64,000 nucleotides of DNA from NCBI GenBank assembly GCA_029747585.1, contig JAPEVF010000134.1:1-64000 (forward strand), in the 5' to 3' direction. A model generated the notes under the pieces. It was given only the letters and a program-made list of their open reading frames with translations. It had not been told where the DNA came from and did no database searches. Source of the DNA: Pleurotus djamor. Taxonomy: Eukaryota; Basidiomycota; Agaricomycetes; Agaricales; Pleurotaceae. The translations under genes were made by a program, and so were the position numbers. This document shows positions 10,803-22,276 of the stretch, piece by piece; positions within the stretch are counted from its first letter, which is position 1; every line of letters starts with the position of its first letter.

Positions 10803-13800
10803 TTATGATACATCCTTTTTCTTGCTCCGGCTCTTTCCTGAAGATGCAGCGCCAGTTTTCTTCTTCGCGACCTTGAATAGACTATCCTTGCTGAGGTCAT
10901 CTGGGTCTTGAGCCTTCTCATCATCCGAGGCTTCATCAACGACATCGTCAAGCTGAGGGAAAAGAAGATTAGAGGATAATTAACAACGCGGGAGAATACG
11001 ACACGAACGTCAAACGCATCTTCAATATCTGGTGCCGGACCGGCAGACGCAAGCTTCTTGGGAGCCTTGCCCAGATCGACAGCTTTGTGGAACGGAATGG
11101 GGTGTTCACCAGCGTTATATCTATATACGTGTTCAGCGTGAAGATGAGGGTAGGAGCAGCGGATCACCTGACTTTCTGGTGAAGGCTGTCTTCGTCGCTG
11201 TCGGTATCTGTTTCAGAACGAGCTCGTCTTTGCTTTGATCAACACCCAGCTCAACGACGGTATCCCAGTCGTCTTTAGACAAATAGTACTCATCCATGCG
11301 CTCGATGACATCTTCTACCGCCGCCTGAGACGAACGTCAATGAGAAACTCAGGTGAAGATGTGGAATACCAACCGAGCCCTCATCTATCAGGGGTTTCAC
11401 GATATACGGGTAGAGCGCGGGCAGATAAGATTGCCGTATTTCTGATTTGTCACCAGAAACCTTGAGTCTCATGCGGACTTGAACATCTGTCAATTGACGG
11501 TTGAGTTTGTTCTGCTTTGAGTTCTGCCCTAGCCACCTGGATAATGTTTAGTCGCGTTGCCATGGGGCGAGATGCGCATGAACAACGTACTGAGGGAACG
11601 ACATCGCATTGGGCCCCCCATAACCAGCCCCTTGACCATACAGGAATGATGAGGGCCGGACTGCGGAACATACGGCATGGAGGGGCATTAACGACCAATG
11701 TTGCTCAGGACTATGCAGGGGCATGTCAAGACTAGGAGTGGGAGGGGCAAACGTCGACGTACCCATGGATTAGAGCATCCACCAAATCACCATCTGATAT
11801 TGAAGAGGCGGCTCGATCCATCAAGTTCAATAACTTGAGGTCCTTCTCTGGCCCATCAAGGTTGCGAACCCGAGCAGGTTGAGTTTTCAGGTAATTCTCC
11901 TATGACGTGAAGCAGGCCTCGGTGAGAAAGTGAAGATCCTGAAGTAGGACGGGCGTACTTGAATGAAGAGTGGCATAAAGGAATGATCATGGAAATACAA
12001 CTCCATTTTGTCACCAAGTGTTTCTCGCGCAGTATGCGAGAATAAGTATGGTCCAAGCATTTTCTGTGTGATATCGAAAGGGCTCATTATGGAATACTTC
12101 TCATTCATCTTCGCCCTAATGAGTGTATCAATCAGACGCGCTGCTGCACCTAGACATCAAATAACCGTGACGTACAACATCTTGCCCTCATCGAAGCTCA
12201 TTGCATCGCTGGAGAGTTTCCATGTTGAAAGCATGTTGATTACTTGTCGAATGTCTGATTGTGCACCTTGCACAAGTTGGTCGATGACATTGGCAGGCAC
12301 CTTCATCTTTTCTCTGGGTGACAGTGAGGAGAAATGTTCGGGTCAGGAAAGATGGAACATACTTATAAGCAATTGTGAGCAATCGTGAGCGAATGGCGTT
12401 GGATTCAGGCCTAAAGCAATCGAATCAAACTCGTGCTCGGGGCACCGAGAGTTTTGCGGGAGTGCTTACTTCCGGAACGAAAGACTGAAAGTCGTGTGCT
12501 GCAGTGGCTTTAGTTTCTGTGCATTTCTATCATTAGCGATACAGATGATGGGGATCTTGGTTTTCTTGATGAGAGCGTTCATAGCACCAACACCTCCTCG
12601 ATCTCCAGCAGACATGCCGTCCACCTCGTCCATGATCAGGCAGCTACGGTCAGTGATTGATACGCCTGCTGAATTAGTAGCCTACGGAAAACAAATTGAG
12701 TGGAAGGATCGAGGTTATCCCAGGAAGGAACACACGCCATGATCTGAGCCACCTGCTAGGTAGCCATCGAGAGACTTGTTGTTGATATTCATCCCGTTCT
12801 GAAAGCTGTCAATAGGATGCCCTCAAGCATGAGAGTCGATGCTGACCTCTACCAACTTCTTGCTCCTTGCATCACTGGCATTCAACTCAATGGGTGTAAA
12901 ACCCGCAAGCTTCGCACACAAATGCGCGCTGGTAGTCTTGCCGATACCAGGTGGACCCGTGATGAGAACAGCGCGGAAAGTACCCATAGCATTCTTTCCG
13001 GGTTTTTTGAACCCGGACTTCATGTTCTTTGGCCTAAACGAACAGACGTAAGGGCACTGCAAGGTGACAATAATGTGGAAGGAGCCAACGCACCAGTCCG
13101 TCAGCCACTGTTGAAGCTTCTCGACTTGCCCCTTGTTCCCACAAATCTCCTTCAAAGATTGAGGGGCATAGCGTGTCGTCCATAACTGAGACGCCGGGTT
13201 CAAAGAGTGTGAGCTAGGTGAATGTACGATTCAGCTTGAGATCTAGAAAGGAAATGGGAATAACGATACATACGAGGAACCAGCTTTGCTACTTGATGCA
13301 GTCGTTTCAGCTGCTTTCTCTCGTTTTTCCATCTCTCTAGCTGCTTGTCGTATGGTCTCCTGTTCCTTCTCCATTTTCTTCTTCGTTTTCTCATCGAAGC
13401 CTTTGCCGTTCCCTGGACCTTTTCTTGTAGCAATCAAGTTGAGGAACTCGTCTTCAGAAAGTGTCTTGAGATTATGCTTCTTGATAGCAGCAAGCTTGGA
13501 AGGGCCGGCGTCTTCACCGAGGATGATATAATCGGTCTTGCTCGAAGGCTGGCCGACAACGCGACTGTATAGCAATGAGAAGCTGTTGAACTAGGCCGGA
13601 CGTAGGCGACGCACCCTCCAAAGCGCTTGGCAATGTCAATAGCCTCGTTCCGCGAAAAGCTACTTAATTCTCCGGTGAAAACAAAAGCCAGGCCGGCGAG
13701 ACAGTCTTCCGAAGCTGGCTCAGGAACCTCCTTGGATCCAGGTGCACTTGGACCGGCCATCTTAGCTGCCTTCATCGCGTACCAATTAGACTTCTTTTTC

Positions 13801-14698
13801 GGCGGTTCCTCCCCAATGGCAGGAGCTTCGTCCTTGCTCTTCGATGAAGACGCTTTAGCTTCCTTCTTGGCCGGCGTTTTGTTGGCGGAGGGCTTCATCT
13901 TCTTGGCTGGTGGTTTGACCAATTCAGCGGCATCGTCTGAGTCGGATATCTCCTGGTAGTCATCGTCCTTGGGCTTTGACTTCGCTGGTGGCTTGCGAGA
14001 TTTAGGAGAGGAAGGCCTCGCATGCTTTGAGACCATAAGCTTCTTTTTCGGTGGTGATGGCTTATCGTCAGATTCATCGTCACTAGAAACGACCGCTTTC
14101 CGCTTCATCCCAGATGCCATTCTCCGCACGGGCGCGTCGTCTTCTTCATCCAAGTCCATTGCATCCGCTTGGTGGCTGCGTACGTCGAAAAGCGCGTCAG
14201 AAACGGAGGTAAATGGAAAAGTGTGTGACTCACACCGAAGGTGCCTAACCAAAACCTCCTTCAGAGTCATTTGTGCGGAGAGATGATGAAGGCTTACTGG
14301 AGCAGGTGTAGGTTTCGTGCTACTTGGAATGGTCAATCAGAGAGTCGCGTGCTTCAAGGTGCCCGCACTCACGGACGGTGGACTGGTTTCGAAGGTCTGC
14401 TGCCTCAAGTCAGCACAACCCTAGACATAGCGTGAAGCCAAGTACGCGCCGTTTCTCATCATCGCCTAGTTAAGGTTAAGTACCTAGACCGTCGCAAAGA
14501 TATAAGATAACATACTGATTACTATGGGCTCCTCAGCCCGAGATTTTGTAACCTTACGGAAAGGGTCAGACACGGACGAAAACAGCATCAGGGCGGCGTG
14601 CTTACTTGACTAGATGATTGTTTAGACTTCTGGCTGCTCTGTGACTTCGCGCCAAAGAAATTCCGAATGTCTTTCGCGATGATTTTCTTGGTAGACAT
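10803..14698 (-). CDS. RFC1: Replication factor C large subunit
   Basis: Clamp-loader large subunit that opens PCNA at primer-template junctions. The minus-strand multi-exon gene runs from [16 protein letters not shown] (14698) to KSRKKKDVS (stop at 10805-10803). Order: an acidic/basic N-terminal linker; a BRCT domain ([21 protein letters not shown] and [21 protein letters not shown]); the clamp-loader start [17 protein letters not shown]; Walker [10 protein letters not shown] (about 12955); [11 protein letters not shown]; Walker B LIMDEVDG (about 12635); then a helical collar and the RFC1 C-terminal domain ([31 protein letters not shown]). It ends in a lysine-rich tail. About a dozen introns. 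The first two exons near 14400-14700 are less certain. Confidence 0.92.
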
Positions 14699-14965
14699 GA
14701 CGGCGAGGAGAGAAGTGGCTGGAGTGTCACGCGCTGTCACGACCCGTGGCAGGGTCACATGATGCGCGACGCGCCTCAGGAGTCAGAGATACAGGAGCAG
14801 GGGCTATGGCACGCAACACCAAGATGATCCACCGAGGACAACATACTTTTGAAACTGAGGCAGCACACCTCCGGGGACGGGGTACAACATTTAACCTTCT
14901 ACGCACATTTTAGGGAGCTGGGGAGTTTATATTGATTGTAAGCTACATATTACTTGTTCACAGGC

Positions 14966-16012
14966 TCAAGCCCAATCCTTCGCTTCCTTCAATACTTTCA
15001 ACAGCTCGCCTTCTGGGGTTCCCTCTTCTCCCATATCGCTCATATACTCCCACCGCGCGACCTCTGGTAAGCTCATCAATATACTCTCAATCCTCGCTCC
15101 GGGCGTCATCAGCCCAAATTTTGTCCCTCGGTCGTACACCAAATTGAATTCCACATAGCGACCTCGACGAAGAAGCTGCCATCGTCGTTGCTCCGGTGTA
15201 TGGGGGGCATTGTGACGTCGTGCGAGTATGGGGATGTATGATGGTACAAATGAGTTTCCGAGTGATTTGACCAATTCAAAGATCGAATCAGCAGTGTCAG
15301 GACGAGTCCCCGACTCCGGCGGCAGGTGTGGATGCGGCGCATCGGAAAGGTCGTCGAAGAAAATGCCTCCAAGCCCTCGGGATTCGCCACGGTGCGGGAT
15401 GAAGAAATATTCATCACACCATTTCTTGAACGAAGGATACAGCGCGGACCCGTGCTTTTCGCATGCGTCCTTCAGTGTCTGATGAAAGTGCACGGCATCG
15501 TCTTCGTACAGATACGACGGTGTAAGATCCGAGCCTCCACCGAACCACCACGCAAGGACCTTTGGTGCCTCTTCTCCATCTAATGCCACTTCCGTTATCT
15601 CAAAATAACGATAATTCAGGTGAACGGTAGGTGCATGAGGGTTTCGTGGGTGAATGACGAGACTGAGGCCTGCGGCGAAGAAGGGGAGACTGACACCATC
15701 CTTGATTTCAGTGGGAAGGCTGGCATGATCGGCACGCATCTGCTTGATAGCTGCTGGTGGTAGCGTCCCATGAACAATAGATATGTTCACTCCTCCTTTC
15801 TCCAGAATTGTAGCAGGACTAGCAACGGAATCCTCGGAGGGGGGAACTGCGAACACACACGACTGGCCTGATCCACCCTGAGCTCTGATCCAAGAATCCC
15901 GTTTGAAGTTGGGAGCGTTCGGATCGAGGGTTTCGAAAGCAGAAACAATCTCGTCCTGGAGTGATCGGATGTACTCCTCTACTCTCTGGCGCATCGGTTT
16001 GGGATTCGCCAT
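14966..16012 (-). CDS. HEM13: Coproporphyrinogen III oxidase (oxygen-dependent)
   Basis: Catalyses oxidative decarboxylation of coproporphyrinogen III to protoporphyrinogen IX in haem synthesis. Intronless frame of 348 residues, the normal family length. Signature blocks: LNYRYFEIT (132-140), WWFGGGSDLTPSY (155-167), FFIPHRGESRGLGGIFFDDL (203-222) and RRGRYVEFNLVYDRGTKFGL (282-301). No strong mitochondrial presequence is visible, consistent with the cytosolic fungal enzyme. Its promoter must lie in 16013-16455, shared with the 3' end of the kinase gene. Assignment is very secure. Confidence 0.97.
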   Translation of the reverse strand: MANPKPMRQRVEEYIRSLQDEIVSAFETLDPNAPNFKRDSWIRAQGGSGQSCVFAVPPSEDSVASPATILEKGGVNISIVHGTLPPAAIKQMRADHASLPTEIKDGVSLPFFAAGLSLVIHPRNPHAPTVHLNYRYFEITEVALDGEEAPKVLAWWFGGGSDLTPSYLYEDDAVHFHQTLKDACEKHGSALYPSFKKWCDEYFFIPHRGESRGLGGIFFDDLSDAPHPHLPPESGTRPDTADSIFELVKSLGNSFVPSYIPILARRHNAPHTPEQRRWQLLRRGRYVEFNLVYDRGTKFGLMTPGARIESILMSLPEVARWEYMSDMGEEGTPEGELLKVLKEAKDWA

Positions 16013-16455
16013 CGTGTCAGATAAAGGGGATTGTAAAGGCCTGTGTGAGAGGGGTTATTTGGCATCACGCGAAATTCTGAGCTCGAGCTTTATACCTTTG
16101 ATGGCTACGTGGGACGAAACTGGTCGGGGAGTACCAGACTTGTCTAGTATGTTAGATAATCACAGCTCTCGCTCTACCTAGTCCTCAGGCCTCAGTTCCC
16201 TTGTGGGGCCTAGGTGAATATGTTGAACATTGATGACGAGTCGTCAAAAAGGAATACAAACAAAACGAAAACAAAAGGGAAAACGAAAACTACATGCAAG
16301 TTGAAATAAGTAGCAAACCACGAAAGCCATGCAAGAAGACTAGGTACTCTACGTGGATAAGTAGCACTCAACACAAGCCCCAAAGACAGTTGCAATGATG
16401 CAGAAACCTGAACGAATTGAACCCAGATGAACGCTTCGAAGGTGTATAGGGCGGA
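16013..16455. other. HEM13 upstream region and kinase 3' flank
   Basis: No coding feature. An A-rich stretch at about 16245-16300 would be the T-rich promoter tract on the HEM13 sense strand. No recognisable operator. Confidence 0.4.
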
Positions 16456-19099
16456 TCATGGGGACAATCTCAACTTTTTGTATTCGAGGGACTCTTCGGG
16501 AGAGTCTGAACCGGGTACATAATCGTCGTCATCGGCTAAACGTCGCTTATGATGGGAAGACATGGTCTGCACTCCCCGAGTCATTGCGGTGATAACACCA
16601 TGGGACGAACGTTTCGAAATCAGCTTCTCGCGTCCCCACATGTCCGAGGAAGACTTCATCCGGGTAAAAAAGCGCGAAAATTCACTATGAATGTGTGCGA
16701 ATGAGACTGGGTCTTGCAGCTTGCCGTTAAGAACGCGCGATTCGTAGTCGGCGACGATGTGTGAACGCAAGACGTTCAGGGCGGTGAATAGGTCACGCAT
16801 CGACGACGATAACTTCTCCTTGTCTCCATCGGGAATTAGTTTATATCGTATACACTGCAATCTATCATCAGACGCCTTGATCTGGGGGATGAAGACCTTT
16901 CGAAAATGTGAGTCGTGTGCTGAAAGGTGCGTGTGCGTCCGCAGCGTGGAACACCAGAGGAATATCCAGAATAGGGATTCGAGATCATGCTGGAAGTTAT
17001 GTATCACGATGGGGGGCGTGATGGTAGGTGCGACTTGATCGTAGGACAGAGCAACTGTGGGAGGGTTGTAGAAGAACGTTGAGAGGGAAACCTCAACTGG
17101 CATGAAATATGCTGTGCCCTGTGGCATACTCAGTTAACGGTTCACGTACGTAAACTCAACACTAGGTTATCACTTACTGTCTTCGGGTCATGGGAGGCGG
17201 ATGAGCCTTCATGGGGTGGATACTTCTTGGCGTATTCCAAATCCGACAACTTAGCTTGCCAGGTACCATCGCTGTTCTTAAGTGCCAGAATGTTGCCACA
17301 GCTGATGTCTCGGTGTACCCAACCCGCGCATAACATCAGGCGAAGGGCTAACTCAATGATATTCCTCAATATACTGACTGAACAGAGGGAAAGATTGGCA
17401 TACCGAAGAGAGTCTGTTCAAGCACGTCAGCAACTTCCCCTAGTGTGTTGAGCGACCCAACATCAGTACAGAACTCCTTGAAAACAACTCGATATTGTCG
17501 TCGCTCAGCAAAGCTCCGATAAGCAGTCGGTGCCAGGGCCTGCCCTTCCGGTGGCCGTGGTGTTTCGCCTGTAGGTGCACGCTCTATGGCTCGGGACTGT
17601 CTCGGGGTTGGAACGTGGGTAGGCAGATCCGTGGAGAAAAGACCGGGTTTCCTCCAAGCTGGGTCTGCAACCGCTTTCGATGTCCTCCCGCGATGGTCTG
17701 TCACAATGGTCATGAAATAATCTTTGTAGTTGAACCGTTGTTCGATGACATCCTCGAAAGAAGGCGTAGCCATTTGGAGGGCCTCGTCCTTGCACAGCGG
17801 GTGGTTCCGTGGGTCAGACTGGAAGAATTCGTCGATTCCCGCGAATAGAGCCATTTGGATGTGCTTTTCGGTTCGATCGGATATACTAAGCCACACATCT
17901 TTTAGAACGTAAATGGCGGTAAGATGGGGGTCGTCCCAATGTTCCGTAACAAGCCAGACTCGGGTCATCCGCCCCGTGATGGTATTCAAGCGGTATTCAG
18001 AAATTGATGTCTCTGTGCGAAACCGTCGAGGGGGGCCACTCTCTTGAGGGAGAGTAAAGATATAACGACCCTCAGAGTCACGCTCGACATTGGGATCATA
18101 GCCAAGCTCTTCCTCGTTAGAAAAGAAGAACGAAATGAGAAGTTTGACGAAGTTTCTCGGTTCCTAATGATCATTCGTCAAGCAGGAGTTGAGACATTTG
18201 GATGTGGACCTAACCTCAACTATGCTGAAGCTTTCAGAAACGGCGGAATGGGAGCGGGAGAAGTACCACGACGTGACAGCGTCTGCAATGATAGTAATCT
18301 ATGTAGGGAACATGAACATTTATCATCAGAGAGAGAGAGAGAGAATAATGTCTCGCACCCCGTATGTGAACATGCGCCGAGGGTCATCATTCATGGTCTG
18401 TATGCTGGCCGAGGTGATCTGAAGATTGTTCTACGGAAAGTCAGCCGGACGCAGGCAGACACACTACATAGAATGTCACACACAAACCTTAGTCAGAAGC
18501 TTGGGTGTTTTCTTGATTTTGAATTCCAAAGGACAAGATATGGCTTGATCGTGTAAGGACGCAGAAGATTTTCGAATGATACAAGCGTCGATGAGGTTGT
18601 TGGACCCAGGGATAGAAGAATCTATCTGTGTCGTCGGGCAGTGACGAAATTCGAACTCGTTGCGTTCACGCCCAGGAGGAGGAGGTACTTGGCCAATCGC
18701 CTCCGCAATCTTGAGCAGGCCAGCGAAGTATGAAGCCTCGGTATCGACACCGACGTGAGGCCCATCAAGGAAGTCTCTGAACTGAGAGCCAAGGTCGTCC
18801 ATAGTCTCTTTACGTATATGCTCCATCACATCATCAATGTAATGCTCCTCTGGCACGAATGGCATATACGATAGGCCAAACGTGGTGAAGTCAGTTTCGA
18901 TAAATTCGGTGTCCATTTGATTGCCAATTTCCCTACGCAGCTCAGTGATGCCAATAGAGGCACCATCACTGCGAATGCCCCTCGGAGTAGCCTCCCTGTA
19001 ACAGTAGATAATCATGGGCTGAATTTCGCAGCACAGCGTCGTTGCTGACTCACAGTGGGGGTGGAACTGTAGACAAAAGGAACTCTTTAGGAGGTGTCC
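16456..19099 (-). CDS. FunK1-type fungal protein kinase
   Basis: FunK1 is a multicellular-basidiomycete-expanded protein kinase group of unknown signalling role. Reading the minus strand: an N-terminal exon with TPPKEFLLSTVPPP (19099-19054); a long exon starting LEATPRGIRSDGASIG (from 18995); ITGRMTRVWLVTEHWDD; then HRDISCGNIL (catalytic loop with Asp and Asn, about 17300) and KLSDLEYAK (DLE in place of DFG, usual for FunK1). It ends with GTAYFMPVEV, HDLESLFWIFLW and a basic tail KRRLADDDDYVPG, stop near 16456. The true start codon is upstream of 19099 and not resolved. The kinase core looks intact. Confidence 0.88.
18325..18345. repeat. GA dinucleotide microsatellite
   Basis: Short run of GA repeats within the coding span of the FunK1 kinase gene, probably in an intron or a poorly resolved exon. 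Confidence 0.6.
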
Positions 19100-19830
19100 C
19101 TATACTACATCGAGTGTCAACGCCTTGTTATGTTTGGTGAAGTCTGTCGACGCACCTGTAGTTCGACGACGACGTGGACATGAGATGAAGAAGGCTCGTG
19201 AACGTAGCCTCGTGACCAGGCCGCTATGAGGTTGTCGAATTAGGAAACCGTCGGTAGGGTCTTCAAATTTTCGCGTAGATCAAGTTCATGCGTGATAGGC
19301 CTCTGCGAGCCTGTGAGCAGAACAAAAGCCTATTACGAGTCCGGAATGAAATGGAGGCTCGTCCTTACACCCACCTCTGGTGTGATCGGTACATTCTTAT
19401 GTCAGCCAAGAATCTGATTGGTTGAAAACGGTTAGCAGTGGCTGAAAATTTTGATCTTTCGCTCGCCATTGGCTACTCCTGCTTGCCACTATTTGTTCTT
19501 TTTGAGTTAGGTCCTTAGCATCGAGCTGTTTCTTCTTTTGGAAATTTGCACCAATAGTATAGGAATAATAATTTGATTTTGATTTTCTTGGTGGTTAGCC
19601 GTTCACGTATCCAGTAACTACGTCGTAGCATTGGGCAGCTTAAATAAGCGTCAGGAATGTGTGCCATGGTCAACCTGACCATCTACTTTGGGGCATCCGC
19701 AGCAGAGAGAAACCCTACGCAAGGATAGACAATTTTGTCCCGAAGAACACAAACGGAAACCTTCACCATGTCTCGACCCTTCACGAGGGAATGATAGCCA
19801 TGGTATGAAGCCCTCGAAAGGTGAGTTAGT
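19100..19830. other. Upstream region of the FunK1 kinase gene
   Basis: No recognisable gene. AT-rich around 19540-19600. Likely contains the kinase promoter and an unresolved first exon. Confidence 0.35.
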
Positions 19831-19839
19831 CAATCATCT

Positions 19840-20990
19840 CGGGTATGTTTCAAGTTTATTCTGGGGTGATGACGTCGGGGACTCGGAGGACATGTGTCTT
19901 CTTGTAGCGAGAACCAAGTGCACATTGACAATCCAAATGAAAATCCAGGCATCGGAGGCCTTGTTGAATAGCTGAGCACCGTCACGAGATCCAGACACGG
20001 GGACATCATCTTTTGCTACTTTTGCCGCTTGTGTTGCTGAGAAAGTCCAGATAGTCACTGCCACTGAAGATGTCGTCGTAAATCACAGTGTCGCCTGGGT
20101 CTCGCTGCCCTGGGATTATTATAAGTGACGAACCGCCCAAGATTTTTCATCGTGATTGAGGAGCGTAGAGCAGCCTTCGCGGGAGCGCCAGATAGTCTGG
20201 TGTCGTAGTCCGAGTGATATGGTATGGAATTGCTGTCGAGGAACCTTTTTTTTAAAGAGACAAAGTTGATCTTGATCATATCGAATCTCGATGCTCTCCG
20301 CAGACGAACTAAGTATCACGGTTTGCCAACGGTCCAGTGTACGCATGGCAAGAATTGATACACAGGTCCTCGGCGACAGAGACGACACCAGAAATTTCTG
20401 CGACAAGTTTTTCGACCGTGCCGTGGGTAAGAATACCAGAAGCCAGGAAGCGTTGTAATATAGCACGTCGAACTGCGTGATAGGTCTCTTTGGATGCATT
20501 CGAGGTGGCAAGGAAGATGTCAAGAGAGAGGCGTGTGGTGGGATCACAGATGTTGACCGGTTTCTATGGCGGGTTGCGTAGTTGAGCCAGAGTCTTCATC
20601 GAGGTTGTCGTTATTCAGAGTGGACACCTCAATGAGTCTAGTGTATTCTTGCATTAAACAGACTGATTCAATAGCAGAGAGAGGCGGCGGAAGAGTTGCA
20701 GGCACATCAACATCTTGATCCAGGGCATCGTCTTGCTGAGCAGCGGGGACGGGAGGATTGTACGGCAGGGGGGGACAGCGTTGTCAGCAGCGTCGAACCG
20801 GTGCACCTCTGCAATACGCCCCCCTGCATTTGGAGGCTCTCCATCATCATCATCATCATCATCATTCTCATCATCCAAAAAATTCACCTTGCTTTCCGTT
20901 CCTGCGTTTGGGTCTTGGTGAAGCTCGATTCGCACGAGAGATTCTTCTGGGATATTTGTATCCGGGTCTTGTCTGACTTGGGCTATTTGA
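19840..20990 (-). pseudogene. Decayed CACTA/EnSpm-type transposase (Tnp2-like) relic
   Basis: On the minus strand several frames together recall fungal Tnp2 (Transposase_21) proteins. An acidic linker with a run of Asp (a CAT-repeat near 20840-20875) precedes LPPPLSAIESVCLMQEY. Then come TRLSLDIFLATSNASKETYHAVR, VEKLVAEISGVVSVAEDLCINSCHAYTGPLA, VPRQQFHTISLGLRHQTIWRS, and finally DGAQLFNKASDAWIFIWI. The pieces lie in different frames with stops between them, and the catalytic C-terminal half is missing, so it cannot be functional. I did not find terminal CACTA inverted repeats. The family call rests on remembered motif patterns, hence moderate confidence. Confidence 0.65.
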
Positions 20991-22276
20991 TGGACTTCTT
21001 CATTGTTAGATGAAGTGACGCGCTCCTAGAGATGATCAGAAATTGTGTAGCATATACAAAAACTTTACTCACCTCTGGTTCCGCAATGCCGTTTTGCTCG
21101 TCTTTTTACAAGGTTGTGACTGGGAACACAAGATCTTTTCTGCCAGTCAGCAAGGGACTCTATCTGGTGCTCAGGAGCGCGAGCACGGTCTCGATGATTG
21201 GATTTGGTTTTCAAGCAAACGAGGCGGCCCCGGCATTGATAGCAGATGCAAGGAACTTTTGATATAGCCGGATGGACTCAGCGCACAGGTTATGGGAGAG
21301 GGGTAAAGATATATTCTAGAGATACTAAAGACAGATGTGTATAAGAATGTACTGACGTCGAACGGAGGGGAGACGGGTCATGATGAGGGGAAAAGAAAGA
21401 GGGTTGCCCGGCGTGTGATGTCAGACCTGCCCAAATCGATATGCTTTCAGATAAGGGACGCGCCAATGCGTTCGATTTTCACTGGGACCCAGCAAGTAGT
21501 ACTCAGTCAGTACTGGCTTTTCTCATATGCTGTTTGTATGTCTAGTTGCACACACAGTGAAAGATCCCGCTTCAGCACCGAATCGTGCTGCGTAGCGCAT
21601 TAGTAACCTGAACGACCCACCAAAATGTGTTTTAGGCTGGGCAAAGTTCGAATTGACATGATCCCGAACTCATATTCAACATTGCTTCAACTGTAATAAC
21701 TGGGGCATAGCTTAGTTGCGTAGCATGGTGTAGTAGGCATCTCGTCGGACTCGTACACGCCGTGCCGCAGGTAGCGGCCTCCAAGCCCAAGTCTATTTAA
21801 GGACAAGGTCAACGTAGTGGCAACAGAGTTGCTGTGAGAGTGCTTACGCAAGCATCCCCGTCAGCTGCAGCAGCGACGCGTAAGATGCGACTTGCTTCCT
21901 CATTGTCCGCGTTGACGAGCTCGCTGCCTGATCCCCTTGAATTTTCGTGCCCACCCTTCCACTTCCCCTTCTTTTTTGCACTTACAGTGTGGTTGAGTTG
22001 GATTCCTGCTTCAGTGGAATTCAGAGTCCTCAATCGCGCTCAGAACTTTTGGTTTCTCTCTTGCACCTCCTGGCACGCCCCTTTCGGAGCAAAATCCCCT
22101 GGTCACGTGACCCTCCTTTTCAACCTTCCAATGGATTCCCAAACCAGAAGTTCTCCCCCACATGCTTTGAACTCAGATGAAACATTGAATTGTGGAAAAC
22201 TGAGTTCAAAGATTTACATCCCTACTCTGTGCTACCCACCAGTTACCTTGTAGCCTCTTCATCTCCTGCCATCCCA
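20991..22276. other. Intergenic region upstream of NOC4
   Basis: No recognisable gene. 20991-21260 may hold further decayed N-terminal transposase sequence. 21600-22276 is the NOC4 upstream region, with a CT-rich stretch before the start codon. Confidence 0.4.

Noticed and set aside
20840..20875. CAT/GAT repeat as a CRISPR or regulatory array
   Set aside because: It is a trinucleotide run encoding Asp on the minus strand, with no spacers.
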